Program-made: the position numbers and the translations under genes
The notes under the pieces: generated by a model
The model's database searches: none
What the model was told of the DNA's origin: nothing
The model's input: only the letters and a program-made list of their open reading frames with translations
Part shown: positions 1-6,280 of the stretch, one piece after another
Numbering within the stretch: the first letter of the stretch is position 1
Layout: each line of letters begins with the position of its first letter
Assembly: GCA_903839795.1 (NCBI GenBank)
Contig: CAIMDR010000178.1
Location: 1-7,462, forward strand
Direction: 5' to 3'
Origin: an uncultured Methylococcaceae bacterium
Lineage (GTDB): Bacteria; Pseudomonadota; Gammaproteobacteria; Methylococcales; Methylomonadaceae
Length of the DNA stretch: 7,462 bases

Positions 1-811
1 AAAGCTTTACCAACACTTCACCTCGACCCATTTCTGACATATCGCCTGCGTAACGCTGGACACGGTTAAATCCACTCGATGCATCGGCAAAACGGGAATT
101 AAGCGGCTTAAATGACGCAAACAAGATCGGTAAAAATGCCAGGGTGTGTGCGCCGCAATCATTAAAACTGGCGGATAGCTGCGGCTGATTCCAGAGCAAC
201 AAGGTGCCACGGCGCATGGCATAGCCTAAATACCGGCCCGTTTGACCCATCACGGCAATGGTTCCTGCGGTCATCCGTGAACCGCAATAATCGCCGGCAT
301 TGCCTTCAATCAAAATATTACCTCGGCGCATGTGATCACCCGCTCGTTGACCGACATTGCCTTTAACCAGAATGGTGCCGCCTTTCATGCCCATTTTATT
401 GCCCGGCAGTGCCGCACCTAAAAAGTCACCCGCATTGCCGGCAATTTCCAGATAACCTTTTTTCATTTCACACGCCGCGTACAGCCCGGCATTACCCGAT
501 ACCTTAAGCTCGCCCGTTTTCATGCCAAAACCCAAATAAGCACCCGCATCACCCACGACACTGATGCAACCACCGTCGAGTTCTTTACCTATAAAATCGA
601 GGTTATCAACACTGTTGTTGATAATGATGTTTTGTGTATCAGAACCGTCAATGGCAAATAATTCATCAACCCGCAATTTGCGTTTACCGCTTTGCAATGT
701 TAACGCCCCAATATCAGCCAAGGCCAAGTCTTTTAAAAGATGGCAGACCAGCGGCGACATATCGACACGTTGATCGGTTCTGTGTTTTAACGTAAAGGTT
801 AAAGCGCTCAT
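1..811 (-). CDS. fhcC: Formyltransferase/hydrolase complex subunit C (FhcC), 3' end cut by window edge
   Basis: FhcC is the structural subunit of the cytoplasmic Fhc complex, which converts formyl-H4MPT to formate through a furan-type formyl carrier. It is homologous to subunit C of archaeal formylmethanofuran dehydrogenase (FmdC/FwdC). The reading frame opens at ATG 811-809 and stays open to the left edge, giving 270 codons with no stop. The residues after about 85 form a run of GxxGxxxG repeats of the glutamate-synthase alpha C-terminal beta-helix type (GDAGAYLG, GNAGLYAA, GNAGDFLG, GNVGQRAG, GNAGDYCG, GQTGRYLG), spanning about 87-206. The visible length is close to that of the whole family, so few residues should be missing. 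The start is fixed by an ATGA overlap with the fhcD stop and by an AGGAG ribosome site at 824-820, 8 bases upstream. This tight coupling marks D-C as the native operon joint. Confidence 0.93.
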   Translation of the reverse strand, partial: MSALTFTLKHRTDQRVDMSPLVCHLLKDLALADIGALTLQSGKRKLRVDELFAIDGSDTQNIIINNSVDNLDFIGKELDGGCISVVGDAGAYLGFGMKTGELKVSGNAGLYAACEMKKGYLEIAGNAGDFLGAALPGNKMGMKGGTILVKGNVGQRAGDHMRRGNILIEGNAGDYCGSRMTAGTIAVMGQTGRYLGYAMRRGTLLLWNQPQLSASFNDCGAHTLAFLPILFASFKPLNSRFADASSGFNRVQRYAGDMSEMGRGEVLVKL

Positions 812-1704
812 GCCATAATCTCCTGTAAATGAAAATGAAACGGCCCCAGCTTGCCACCATAATTACCCGCACTAATGCGTTTGATGCCATTCTTGGCACC
901 CAAATCACAGACAGCCTGCATGCCCACCCGCATAGCCTTATCGATATCTTCTTTGGTTAAGCCATCAATAACAATTTCCATGACCGATTCAATCTCGGGT
1001 GATAACTCTGTTTTAGTCATCCCTTTTAACGTCGGACAGAATGCATCATTGGTTGATGCGCCCAAGGTTTTGTATTTTGACCCGACTTTAGAACCTGAAC
1101 GGACAACGCCGCCAGGAAAAGGCATAATCACATTGGGTATTTTACGCATTTCTTCAATCGCAGCCTCACAGGCGGCCAGTGCTTGCGGTTGCGACTCGGC
1201 CAATACTAAAAAGTTACCGCCGCCAATCGCATCGACCTGACCGGTGGTCGCTTCAGCCAAAAATTCACCATCCATCACCGGAATACGCCAGTAACGTTTA
1301 CCGCCAATTTGCTTGGATACCTGAAAGCCGTCACCAAAATAACGCAGGTTTTTACCCAGCGGAATTCTAATACCGCCATCAATACCGGCAAATAATGCCG
1401 CCGTCGGTGAGGTTAACACGCATTGCCCTGCCCGGGTTTCCAGTTGTTTGGCCAAGCCTTTGCCGCCCATGGCAAATATCATAATTGATACACCGGGACG
1501 GCCATCGGGCGTTTCTGACGGCTCTAAAATCCGCTCAATACTGCCTTCGCAACCACAAGCGATGACCGATGTTGCGAAGCCCGTCATGGCCTGCGCTGAA
1601 ATCAGCGCCCACTTTTCATTTTGCGCCGTGATAATGGCGCGGGTGGCTTTCATTGGAAACGCTTCTGCAAACGTTGCGTCTATGGTTACGCCATTAATAA
1701 TCAT
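808..1704 (-). CDS. fhcD: Formylmethanofuran (methylofuran):H4MPT formyltransferase, subunit D (FhcD/Ftr)
   Basis: FhcD is the formyltransferase subunit: it moves the formyl group from N5-formyl-H4MPT to the furan carrier, which FhcA then hydrolyses. The 298-residue protein has the usual length of the Ftr family. It begins with the characteristic NGVTIDATFAEAFPMKATR block and ends with a GNYGGKLGPFHFHLQEI-like tail. Glycine-rich stretches in the middle (GGIRIPLG, GDGFQVS, GGGNFLVLAES) fit the family. The N-terminal block starts directly after Met-Ile-Ile, which supports ATG 1704-1702 as the start. The upstream ribosome site is poor (GAG, about 9 bases before the ATG), unlike the strong AGGAA and AGGAG sites of fhcA and fhcC. 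The gene overlaps fhcC by four bases. Upstream, where fhcA would normally lie, there is instead a foreign-looking ATPase/TOPRIM pair. Confidence 0.95.
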   Translation of the reverse strand: MIINGVTIDATFAEAFPMKATRAIITAQNEKWALISAQAMTGFATSVIACGCEGSIERILEPSETPDGRPGVSIMIFAMGGKGLAKQLETRAGQCVLTSPTAALFAGIDGGIRIPLGKNLRYFGDGFQVSKQIGGKRYWRIPVMDGEFLAEATTGQVDAIGGGNFLVLAESQPQALAACEAAIEEMRKIPNVIMPFPGGVVRSGSKVGSKYKTLGASTNDAFCPTLKGMTKTELSPEIESVMEIVIDGLTKEDIDKAMRVGMQAVCDLGAKNGIKRISAGNYGGKLGPFHFHLQEIMA

Positions 1705-1934
1705 ATTGTTATGCTCATTGTTAATATTATTCTTCGGGTATTAAAATTGTTGTAAATCGAAGTAGAGAAAAATGCTTTAAATGATTTTTTATGTCCATTC
1801 TTGATGCTCTAAACGCTAGTACAACAAAATGGAAATTCATGAGCAATTAATCAAACTAATCTTTCAATAAAAAACAATTTATTATATTTATTTTTTAAGT
1901 CCACGAGCTTCCGGCGCTCTGTACTAACTAATAT
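1705..1934. other. A/T-rich gap between the TOPRIM-like gene and fhcD
   Basis: This 230-base gap separates the end of the inserted pair from fhcD. It is very A/T-rich, especially 1841-1900, so many chance -10-like boxes occur and I cannot single out a promoter. A short inverted repeat, GAGC-TTCCGGC-GCTC (about 1906-1920), has only a 4-bp stem and is too weak to call a terminator. A minus-strand 23-codon ORF (1798-1727) ends just upstream of fhcD but has no good ribosome site, and I do not call it a gene. Since fhcD and fhcC need transcription from somewhere, this gap holds either a new promoter or nothing that stops read-through. Confidence 0.4.
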
Positions 1935-2591
1935 TTATTGAAACAATTCCGTTAGCCATGCAGCAAATTTTTCAGCTAATTCGTTATCGGGATTTAAGGT
2001 TCTTGCTGTGATGGCTTGACCTAGCGGCATTCCTGGCTCCTGCTGCCAAGCTAAAAAAGTATGAATTACTGCTTTAGTTTTATGTGTGTCAATAAAGGTT
2101 GTGAGATTGTTTGCTTTTGCGTCATTTACACATTTTTCGGCAAAATTAACGCCTATTGGGTGAGCTAACTGGCTACAGAAATCTTCAAGCATTCCATCCA
2201 GTTGGTTATCTGGCATGAGCCAAATACCCACTCTTGGAAGCTCATTAGCTGCTCGAATTATTGTTCCTGATAATTCTGGTTTTTCTTGAGTTGTTATTAT
2301 TCCGCTTTTTTGTAGCCTATCTTTAATAGCTTGCCATTTTGCCGCTAAATTCGGATTATCAGCATCAATAACGATACCGATGGTTTCAACTTGATCCGAT
2401 CTAGCAAGTAATCCTGTTAACTTTTTTAACGCCAACTCATCAGAACCGCACTCGTATAAACCAAATGTTTCAGGGATATTATAATGCTGGCACAACGCCA
2501 ATATAACGTGGCAATCATTTATGCCTTCCGTAAGCAGGACTTTAGAGCCTTTGTGTTTAAAATTCATAAAAAGACTACCTAACATCGACAT
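1935..2591 (-). CDS. DUF3226 (TOPRIM-like) protein, partner of the adjacent AAA ATPase
   Basis: This 218-residue protein matches the DUF3226 family pattern from memory. The N-terminal half looks like a TOPRIM fold: a glutamate in KVLLTEGINDCHVI (E22) and a DxD in GIVIDADNP (D76, D78) are the expected metal-binding acids. The C-terminal half carries GIWLMPDNQLDGMLEDF (about 122-138) and HTFLAWQQEPGMPLGQAI (about 177-194), both hallmarks of this family. TOPRIM domains paired with OLD-type ATPases usually act as nucleases, so nucleic-acid cleavage is a reasonable guess, but nothing here proves it. The gene overlaps the ATPase gene by 17 bases if the first ATG is used. An internal ATG at 2567 (Met9) lies closer to the TOPRIM core, has an AGG about 10 bases upstream and would remove the overlap; it is a credible true start. 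The tight linkage implies co-translation and a joint function. Confidence 0.82.
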   Translation of the reverse strand: MSMLGSLFMNFKHKGSKVLLTEGINDCHVILALCQHYNIPETFGLYECGSDELALKKLTGLLARSDQVETIGIVIDADNPNLAAKWQAIKDRLQKSGIITTQEKPELSGTIIRAANELPRVGIWLMPDNQLDGMLEDFCSQLAHPIGVNFAEKCVNDAKANNLTTFIDTHKTKAVIHTFLAWQQEPGMPLGQAITARTLNPDNELAEKFAAWLTELFQ

Positions 2592-3702
2592 CAGTTTCTA
2601 AAGAATCTGATAATGTTTCAATATCATATTCTTGTGCCAAAACTGTTTCATTACGTGCAAATAGTCTGAAAAATGCACCGTATTGTGGATATTTTTTCCA
2701 AACATTTCCAAATCCATCAATACAATCTCTGCTATGGGTTGTACAAAAAACTTGAACGTTAAGTGTTTCTGCTAATTGAAATACAATTTCCCATACCGAT
2801 TGTTGTACAGCCCAATGTAGTCCATTTTCAAATTCGTCGATTAATAACACGCCATCTTTGGCATTTACCAAGGAGAGAATAATGTGAAAAACTCGTGTAA
2901 CTCCATCACCTAAGCTTTTAAGCGGTATCCGTTCTTCTTGGTTATCAAGCTTAACTACGGGGACTCGATCCCGTGACCTATCACCTTCAACAAAAGCGAG
3001 CCCTACTATAGTTTTTTCTACTAATTTGAGGGAATCTATTACGTCCTTTTCTAGGTCTTTTAAATTGATAGCGTCCCATAATTGAGCAGCTTTTGTGTCC
3101 GTCAACCCCTGCGTTGAAACAAACTGAATAATACCGTATTTATTTTGCGGTCGTTGATTACCTAATCTAAATCTTGCTTCTCTATAAGCATCACGAAAAT
3201 CTCGGTTTTGAGAAAATAGTAATTGCGTTGTATCTTCTTGCTCAGAAACAACAAATATTTCAATATCAGGATCAAAATAGTCAAGATTAAAGCTTTCCAA
3301 TTCTTCTCGGTCTAGTTTTCTCCTAATTCTTTTATCCACAGATTCTTCAACTATAAATGCTGCCGTTCTTATATTTAAAGATGCTTTTTTTTCTCTTATT
3401 GCAAGTGTAAAACCTGGTTCAGTCAAATCAGGTATTTTATGTCCCTTAAAAAAATGCCTAACTGGATTTAATGACAACAAGTTTGGGTTATTCTGGAAAT
3501 CAGAATCATGGTTTTCTTGTCGAGATTTTATAAGATCGCAAATCACTTCAAGAGAAGCATTTGAAACATACAATAAAACAGCTTCTAAAAACGCGCTCTT
3601 ACCAGCATTATTTCGACCAACGATCAAATTAACCCTGCTCAATCTATTAATTAATAACGTGTCGAAAATCCTAAAATTTTCTATATAGAATGAAGGTAGC
3701 AT
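2575..3702 (-). CDS. AAA family (OLD/SMC-like, AAA_15/AAA_21 type) ATPase
   Basis: This 375-residue ABC-type ATPase has an N-terminal FYIENFRIFD strand followed by a Walker A motif GRNNAGKS (residues 29-36). A signature-like segment PLKSLGDGVTRVF lies at about 260-272. Walker B is VLLIDEFENGLHW (D289, E290, with a D-loop-like FENGLH after it) and the H-loop is TTHS (H323). This order fits the OLD/RecF/SMC-like ATPases of defence and DNA-repair systems. The region between Walker A and the signature (about 50-250) is family-specific and shows no domain I can name. There is no fused TOPRIM domain, unlike GajA or OLD; that activity appears to come from the overlapping downstream gene. It has its own plausible promoter and ATG 3702-3700 is preceded by GAGA. 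Base composition is more A/T-rich than the neighbouring fhc genes, suggesting horizontal transfer. The precise function is unknown. Confidence 0.88.
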   Translation of the reverse strand: MLPSFYIENFRIFDTLLINRLSRVNLIVGRNNAGKSAFLEAVLLYVSNASLEVICDLIKSRQENHDSDFQNNPNLLSLNPVRHFFKGHKIPDLTEPGFTLAIREKKASLNIRTAAFIVEESVDKRIRRKLDREELESFNLDYFDPDIEIFVVSEQEDTTQLLFSQNRDFRDAYREARFRLGNQRPQNKYGIIQFVSTQGLTDTKAAQLWDAINLKDLEKDVIDSLKLVEKTIVGLAFVEGDRSRDRVPVVKLDNQEERIPLKSLGDGVTRVFHIILSLVNAKDGVLLIDEFENGLHWAVQQSVWEIVFQLAETLNVQVFCTTHSRDCIDGFGNVWKKYPQYGAFFRLFARNETVLAQEYDIETLSDSLETDVDVR

Positions 3703-3718
3703 GATTTTTCTCTGATAT

Positions 3719-3746
3719 GTTATAGATAACTAAGGAATAGGGTCAA
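3719..3746 (-). promoter_or_regulatory. Candidate sigma70 promoter of the ATPase/TOPRIM pair
   Basis: On the minus strand a TTGACC -35 box (3746-3741) and a TATAAC -10 box (3724-3719) are separated by 16 bases. Transcription would start near 3712, leaving a short leader of about 10 bases before the ATG at 3702. This would let the pair be expressed independently of fhcA. The -35 box lies in the arm of the inverted repeat at 3740-3776. Call by eye only. Confidence 0.45.
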
Positions 3747-3776
3747 AATAAGTTGAACAACTGTGATCTTTACCCC
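3740..3776. repeat. Imperfect inverted repeat downstream of fhcA
   Basis: Outer arms GGGTCAAA (3740-3747) and TTTACCCC (3769-3776) pair with one bulged base, and an inner AGTTG-AA-CAACT (3751-3762) is also self-complementary. Next to it are seven C (3773-3779) and seven T (from 3781). It could be a small mobile-element end, a REP-like palindrome or a hairpin acting on the fhcA transcript; the sequence alone does not decide. Confidence 0.45.
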
Positions 3777-3829
3777 CCCATTTTTTTCAAAGGTAGGTGA
3801 GACCTGGGTATCACTTGACTACATTATTT

Positions 3830-3843
3830 CATAGGTGTTCCTA
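3830..3843 (-). promoter_or_regulatory. Orphan ribosome site and ATG after fhcA
   Basis: Nine bases after the fhcA stop the minus strand reads TAGGAACACCTATG, with AGGAA 5 bases before an ATG at 3832-3830. The same AGGAA-5-ATG arrangement precedes fhcA (AGGAAACACCATG). The frame it opens is only Met-Lys-stop. No gene follows it, so it looks like a leftover start region, possibly that of the gene that once followed fhcA. Confidence 0.4.
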
Positions 3844-3851
3844 ACTTGTTT

Positions 3852-5507
3852 TTAAACAGTAGGATGCACGGTAATACTCCCGCGTCCATCCTCGATAATT
3901 TCATCATCACTGATTTTAAAGTTACCCAGTTTCATGGTCAGGTAGCGGTCGAAATAATCTTTTAAGCCTTTTTCTACCGAGGGGTCAAAGTCGGGTTTAA
4001 CCACATGGGTTGTGCCCCATTTGGTAGAAACCACCTTGCCGTCAACGACCACTAATTGACCATCTTTGAACACATAATCAGGCTTTTCAAACATCTTCTG
4101 TCTATCGTTGTTGTCCGTATAAACCGTAATATCTGCCCAGTTACCGGCGCTTAAGCCGCCCCGGTCTTTTAAACCAATCAATTTAGCCGCACCGGCACGC
4201 GTCATAATGGCGATTTCCTGTAACGTGTACTCACGTTCAATGGCGGCCAGCGTGGTCATTTTTTGCGCTTCTGGATGGATGGTTGACAGCACGTCATTAC
4301 GGAAACTTCTGTCCATTAACAGGCGTATCAAATGCGGATAACTGGTAAATGGCGCACCGTTAGGATGATCAGTCGTCAAGAAAATACGCCATGGATCATC
4401 AACCAATAAAAAGGTTTCCAAACCAATCGCCCACTGCAAGGCATTAACAAAGTTTTTATCTTTGTATTTGAATGGCACAACACCGCAACCCGCATCACAT
4501 TCAATATCCATGGTGACCCATTTATTGGGACTGGCATGCTTATGATTGGCATGTTGACGCATACTATCGCCCGATGCCGTAACGGTTTGACCAAACAAAA
4601 TTTGGCCCACATCAATGGTGATATTTTTGTTTTTATTGACCGCTTCGGCAATCTGCGCCGCACCGGAGGAAAACTTAAAATCGCCTTCGGTGCCGTAACT
4701 ATGAAACTGAATATGCGTTAAGTGCATGGGCAAGCCGCCAATGCCCTGAATGGTGTCCAACGTGGTTTGCATATTACCGGGCACACCCAAATTACAGCCG
4801 TGGACATGCAGCGGATGCGTAACACCAATTTCTTTAACGGCCGTTGCCAGCACACGCAAAATGTCACGCGGCGTCACGCCATAATGTGCGTTTTTCTCAT
4901 CCAAATCCAACTGACGCTGGTTAAATTTAAACGCGTTAATACCACCAGGATTAACGACTTTAACGCCGATGGCTTTGGCCGAATGCATCGTCCAGGCCAC
5001 ATAATCATTAATGGCCTTCTGGTCTTTTTTGGCGGTCAACAGACGCAGTAAATAATCATCACTGCCCATCATGACATAACCGCCTTTATCCAGAATCGGG
5101 ATATCCGCCATTTCCATGTGGGCTTGCCGCGCATTAATCGGCAGTACAGCCGGTTCAAACCCGGCGGTATAACCCATTTCCGCGTAACGATAACCCGTTA
5201 CAAAGCTACTGGGCATGGCATGACCACAACCGGAACGGGTAATGTCGCTGCGATGAACGGGATCTTGCCGATGATCTTCCGGCAACAAGGTTCTGGCAAT
5301 GTTGCCTTTACCGCCACCAATATGCGTGTGCATGTCAATCGCGCCGGACATGACGACTTTGCCTTTTAAATCATATTCTTTATCAATTTGAAGCGCTTCA
5401 GTCGGCGCTTTAACAATACGCCCGTCTTGAATATAAATATCTTGCAGTTGTCCATCGATCCCGCTTGCAGGATCATAGAGTTTACCGCCGGTGAGTTTTA
5501 TTAACAT
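3852..5507 (-). CDS. fhcA: Formyltransferase/hydrolase complex subunit A (FhcA), formyl carrier hydrolase
   Basis: FhcA is the amidohydrolase-superfamily subunit that hydrolyses the formylated furan carrier to formate, working with FhcD in one complex. It is homologous to FmdA/FwdA of archaeal formylmethanofuran dehydrogenase. The 551-residue protein starts with a small beta domain and then the metal-binding HxH in DMHTHIGGG (H60, H62). Further likely metal or catalytic residues are a lysine near VKVVNPGG (K183, or K194 in AFKF) as candidate carboxylated ligand, HVHGCN (H234, H236), THIQFH (H265) and LTTDHPNG (D380). The C-terminal segment GLSAGNWADITVY is the usual end-strand block of these hydrolases. 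Length is normal for the family and I see no damage. The start ATG 5507-5505 has a strong AAGGAA site. That start region is repeated exactly upstream of the antitoxin gene. Confidence 0.95.
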   Translation of the reverse strand: MLIKLTGGKLYDPASGIDGQLQDIYIQDGRIVKAPTEALQIDKEYDLKGKVVMSGAIDMHTHIGGGKGNIARTLLPEDHRQDPVHRSDITRSGCGHAMPSSFVTGYRYAEMGYTAGFEPAVLPINARQAHMEMADIPILDKGGYVMMGSDDYLLRLLTAKKDQKAINDYVAWTMHSAKAIGVKVVNPGGINAFKFNQRQLDLDEKNAHYGVTPRDILRVLATAVKEIGVTHPLHVHGCNLGVPGNMQTTLDTIQGIGGLPMHLTHIQFHSYGTEGDFKFSSGAAQIAEAVNKNKNITIDVGQILFGQTVTASGDSMRQHANHKHASPNKWVTMDIECDAGCGVVPFKYKDKNFVNALQWAIGLETFLLVDDPWRIFLTTDHPNGAPFTSYPHLIRLLMDRSFRNDVLSTIHPEAQKMTTLAAIEREYTLQEIAIMTRAGAAKLIGLKDRGGLSAGNWADITVYTDNNDRQKMFEKPDYVFKDGQLVVVDGKVVSTKWGTTHVVKPDFDPSVEKGLKDYFDRYLTMKLGNFKISDDEIIEDGRGSITVHPTV

Positions 5508-5522
5508 GGTGTTTCCTTAAAA
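5505..5522 (-). repeat. 18-bp direct repeat, copy at the fhcA start
   Basis: The minus strand reads TTTTAAGGAAACACCATG, including the ribosome site and start codon of fhcA. An exact second copy is at 6244-6261, in the same orientation, at the antitoxin start. Identity ends directly at both outer borders apart from scattered matches beyond. Confidence 0.9.
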
Positions 5523-5530
5523 CGCGTTTT
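5519..5530. repeat. Perfect 12-bp palindrome AAAACGCGTTTT before fhcA
   Basis: AAAACGCGTTTT is its own reverse complement. It lies just upstream of the fhcA ribosome site and overlaps the direct repeat by four bases. The other copy of the direct repeat lacks it. It could be a protein-binding site or chance. Confidence 0.4.
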
Positions 5531-5539
5531 GTGTTGGGG

Positions 5540-5568
5540 AGTATAGCGTATTAGCCGATAGTTTAGAA
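5540..5568 (-). promoter_or_regulatory. Weak candidate promoter for fhcA
   Basis: The minus strand has TATACT (5545-5540), a good -10 box, 17 bases after a poor -35 (TTCTAA, 5568-5563). A start near 5533 would give a leader of about 25 bases containing the AAGGAA site. The -10 overlaps one arm of the inverted repeat at 5542-5587, which could allow repression. Confidence 0.3.
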
Positions 5569-5587
5569 TTAGGCGGAATGCGCTATA
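5542..5587. repeat. 11-bp inverted repeat between toxin and fhcA
   Basis: TATAGCGTATT (5542-5552) and AATGCGCTATA (5577-5587) are inverted copies with one mismatch and a 24-base spacer. The pair lies wholly in the 93-base gap between the toxin stop and the fhcA start. It could be an operator, a hairpin in the mRNA or an element end; there is no U-run to mark a terminator. Confidence 0.5.
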
Positions 5588-5600
5588 AAAGACAACGTAG

Positions 5601-6017
5601 TTATTTTGGCACTATCACAGCCGGATTTAAACCAAGACGCGTAGCACGTTTGGCAAACTTTTTGTCATCAAAAGAAGCCACATTGTCGCAGTTTATATAA
5701 CTGGCATGATGCAAGGCATCGGCAAAATCAAAGCCTGCTTCAAAGTTGGCAACCGCCTGTTGAATACTGGCTCTATCTTCCAAGCCAACAGTCTCAAGTG
5801 ATAATAAGTGTTTAAAAACAGCGACAATCTCAGGCGCTGAAAAATGATAATAACCGCGCATCACCCATTCAAACTCCAGCATCACCGTTTTACAAACCAT
5901 TAAAGCTTGCCCGGATTCTATCAGTGTCCGTGCTAGCTGATGTTGCTTTTCGGCTTCCTTATCGGCTTCATCCTGTATGTAATACCGAGCCAAGATATTG
6001 GTATCAAGTCCTGTCAT
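5601..6017 (-). CDS. PIN-domain ribonuclease toxin (VapC family)
   Basis: This 138-residue protein is a typical single-domain VapC-like PIN ribonuclease, the toxin of a type II toxin-antitoxin pair. The four conserved acids are visible: D5 in GLDTNILARYY, E48 in MLEFEWVMRG, D100 in DFADALHH and D117 in ASFDDKKF. VapC enzymes usually cleave tRNA or rRNA; the target here is unknown. Its start overlaps the antitoxin gene by 14 bases and has no clear ribosome site of its own, so it is probably translated by coupling to the antitoxin. All active-site residues are present, so it should be functional. It lies between fhcB and fhcA, where no such gene is expected. Confidence 0.92.
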   Translation of the reverse strand: MTGLDTNILARYYIQDEADKEAEKQHQLARTLIESGQALMVCKTVMLEFEWVMRGYYHFSAPEIVAVFKHLLSLETVGLEDRASIQQAVANFEAGFDFADALHHASYINCDNVASFDDKKFAKRATRLGLNPAVIVPK

Positions 6018-6246
6018 GGTTTAATAAACCGGCAGGGTCAAAATCGGCTGGCACGGAGGTGCGCTTGCTTTTTAGCATGGCAAAACCAGTGGTGGGCTGT
6101 TCATGTATCACATCACCAAGATGTAATTCAATATGGTCGCCTACCACAGTAGCTTGTATTTTACAGCCTTTGCGAATGCCTAATTGCTGACGAATAGTTT
6201 TGGGAATAGTGATTTGCCCTTTGCTGGTAACAGAAGTCAATAGCAT
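6004..6246 (-). CDS. AbrB/MazE-type antitoxin (VapB family)
   Basis: This 80-residue protein has an N-terminal SpoVT/AbrB swapped-hairpin DNA-binding domain (SVTSKGQITIPKTIRQQLGI, about 5-24, through about 45). A C-terminal tail with GFAMLKS and VPADFDPAGLL (about 54-75) is the usual toxin-binding part of antitoxins paired with this PIN family. It should neutralise the adjacent PIN toxin and autoregulate the module. It starts 34 bases after the fhcB stop. Its ribosome site and start codon (AAGGAAACACCATG) are identical to those of fhcA. With so little upstream space, it is likely co-transcribed with fhcB, or its promoter lies within the fhcB 3' end. Confidence 0.9.
   Translation of the reverse strand: MLLTSVTSKGQITIPKTIRQQLGIRKGCKIQATVVGDHIELHLGDVIHEQPTTGFAMLKSKRTSVPADFDPAGLLNHDRT
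6018..6030. repeat. Short palindrome abutting the toxin start
   Basis: GGTTTA-A-TAAACC has 6-bp arms around one central base and lies immediately upstream of the toxin ATG, inside the antitoxin gene. In the mRNA a GGTT/AACC stem could mask the toxin start unless ribosomes translating the antitoxin open it. Confidence 0.35.
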
Positions 6247-6261
6247 GGTGTTTCCTTAAAA
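6244..6261 (-). repeat. 18-bp direct repeat, copy at the antitoxin start
   Basis: This is an exact copy of the sequence at 5505-5522, in the same orientation, covering the ribosome site and ATG of the antitoxin gene. The two copies bracket the toxin-antitoxin module, with 739 bases between equivalent positions. Confidence 0.9.
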
Positions 6262-6280
6262 GTAACCCAACCTAAATTTA

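Noticed and set aside
1..811. CRISPR-like or tandem repeat in the repetitive glycine region of fhcC
   Set aside because: The periodicity is at protein level (GxxGxxxG beta-helix repeats); the DNA copies are diverged and in frame.
875..1744. Plus-strand open frames opposite fhcD (121 and 98 codons)
   Set aside because: They are antisense to a clearly conserved gene and show no recognisable domain or ribosome site.
1727..1798. 23-codon minus-strand ORF upstream of fhcD
   Set aside because: It has no good ribosome site and no recognisable sequence; in A/T-rich DNA such a frame is expected by chance.
1906..1920. Possible terminator after the TOPRIM-like gene
   Set aside because: The stem is only 4 bp and is not directly followed by a U-run on the minus strand.
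4376..5369. Open frames of 83 to 109 codons on either strand within fhcA
   Set aside because: They are alternative-frame shadows of fhcA with low-complexity, unfamily-like translations.
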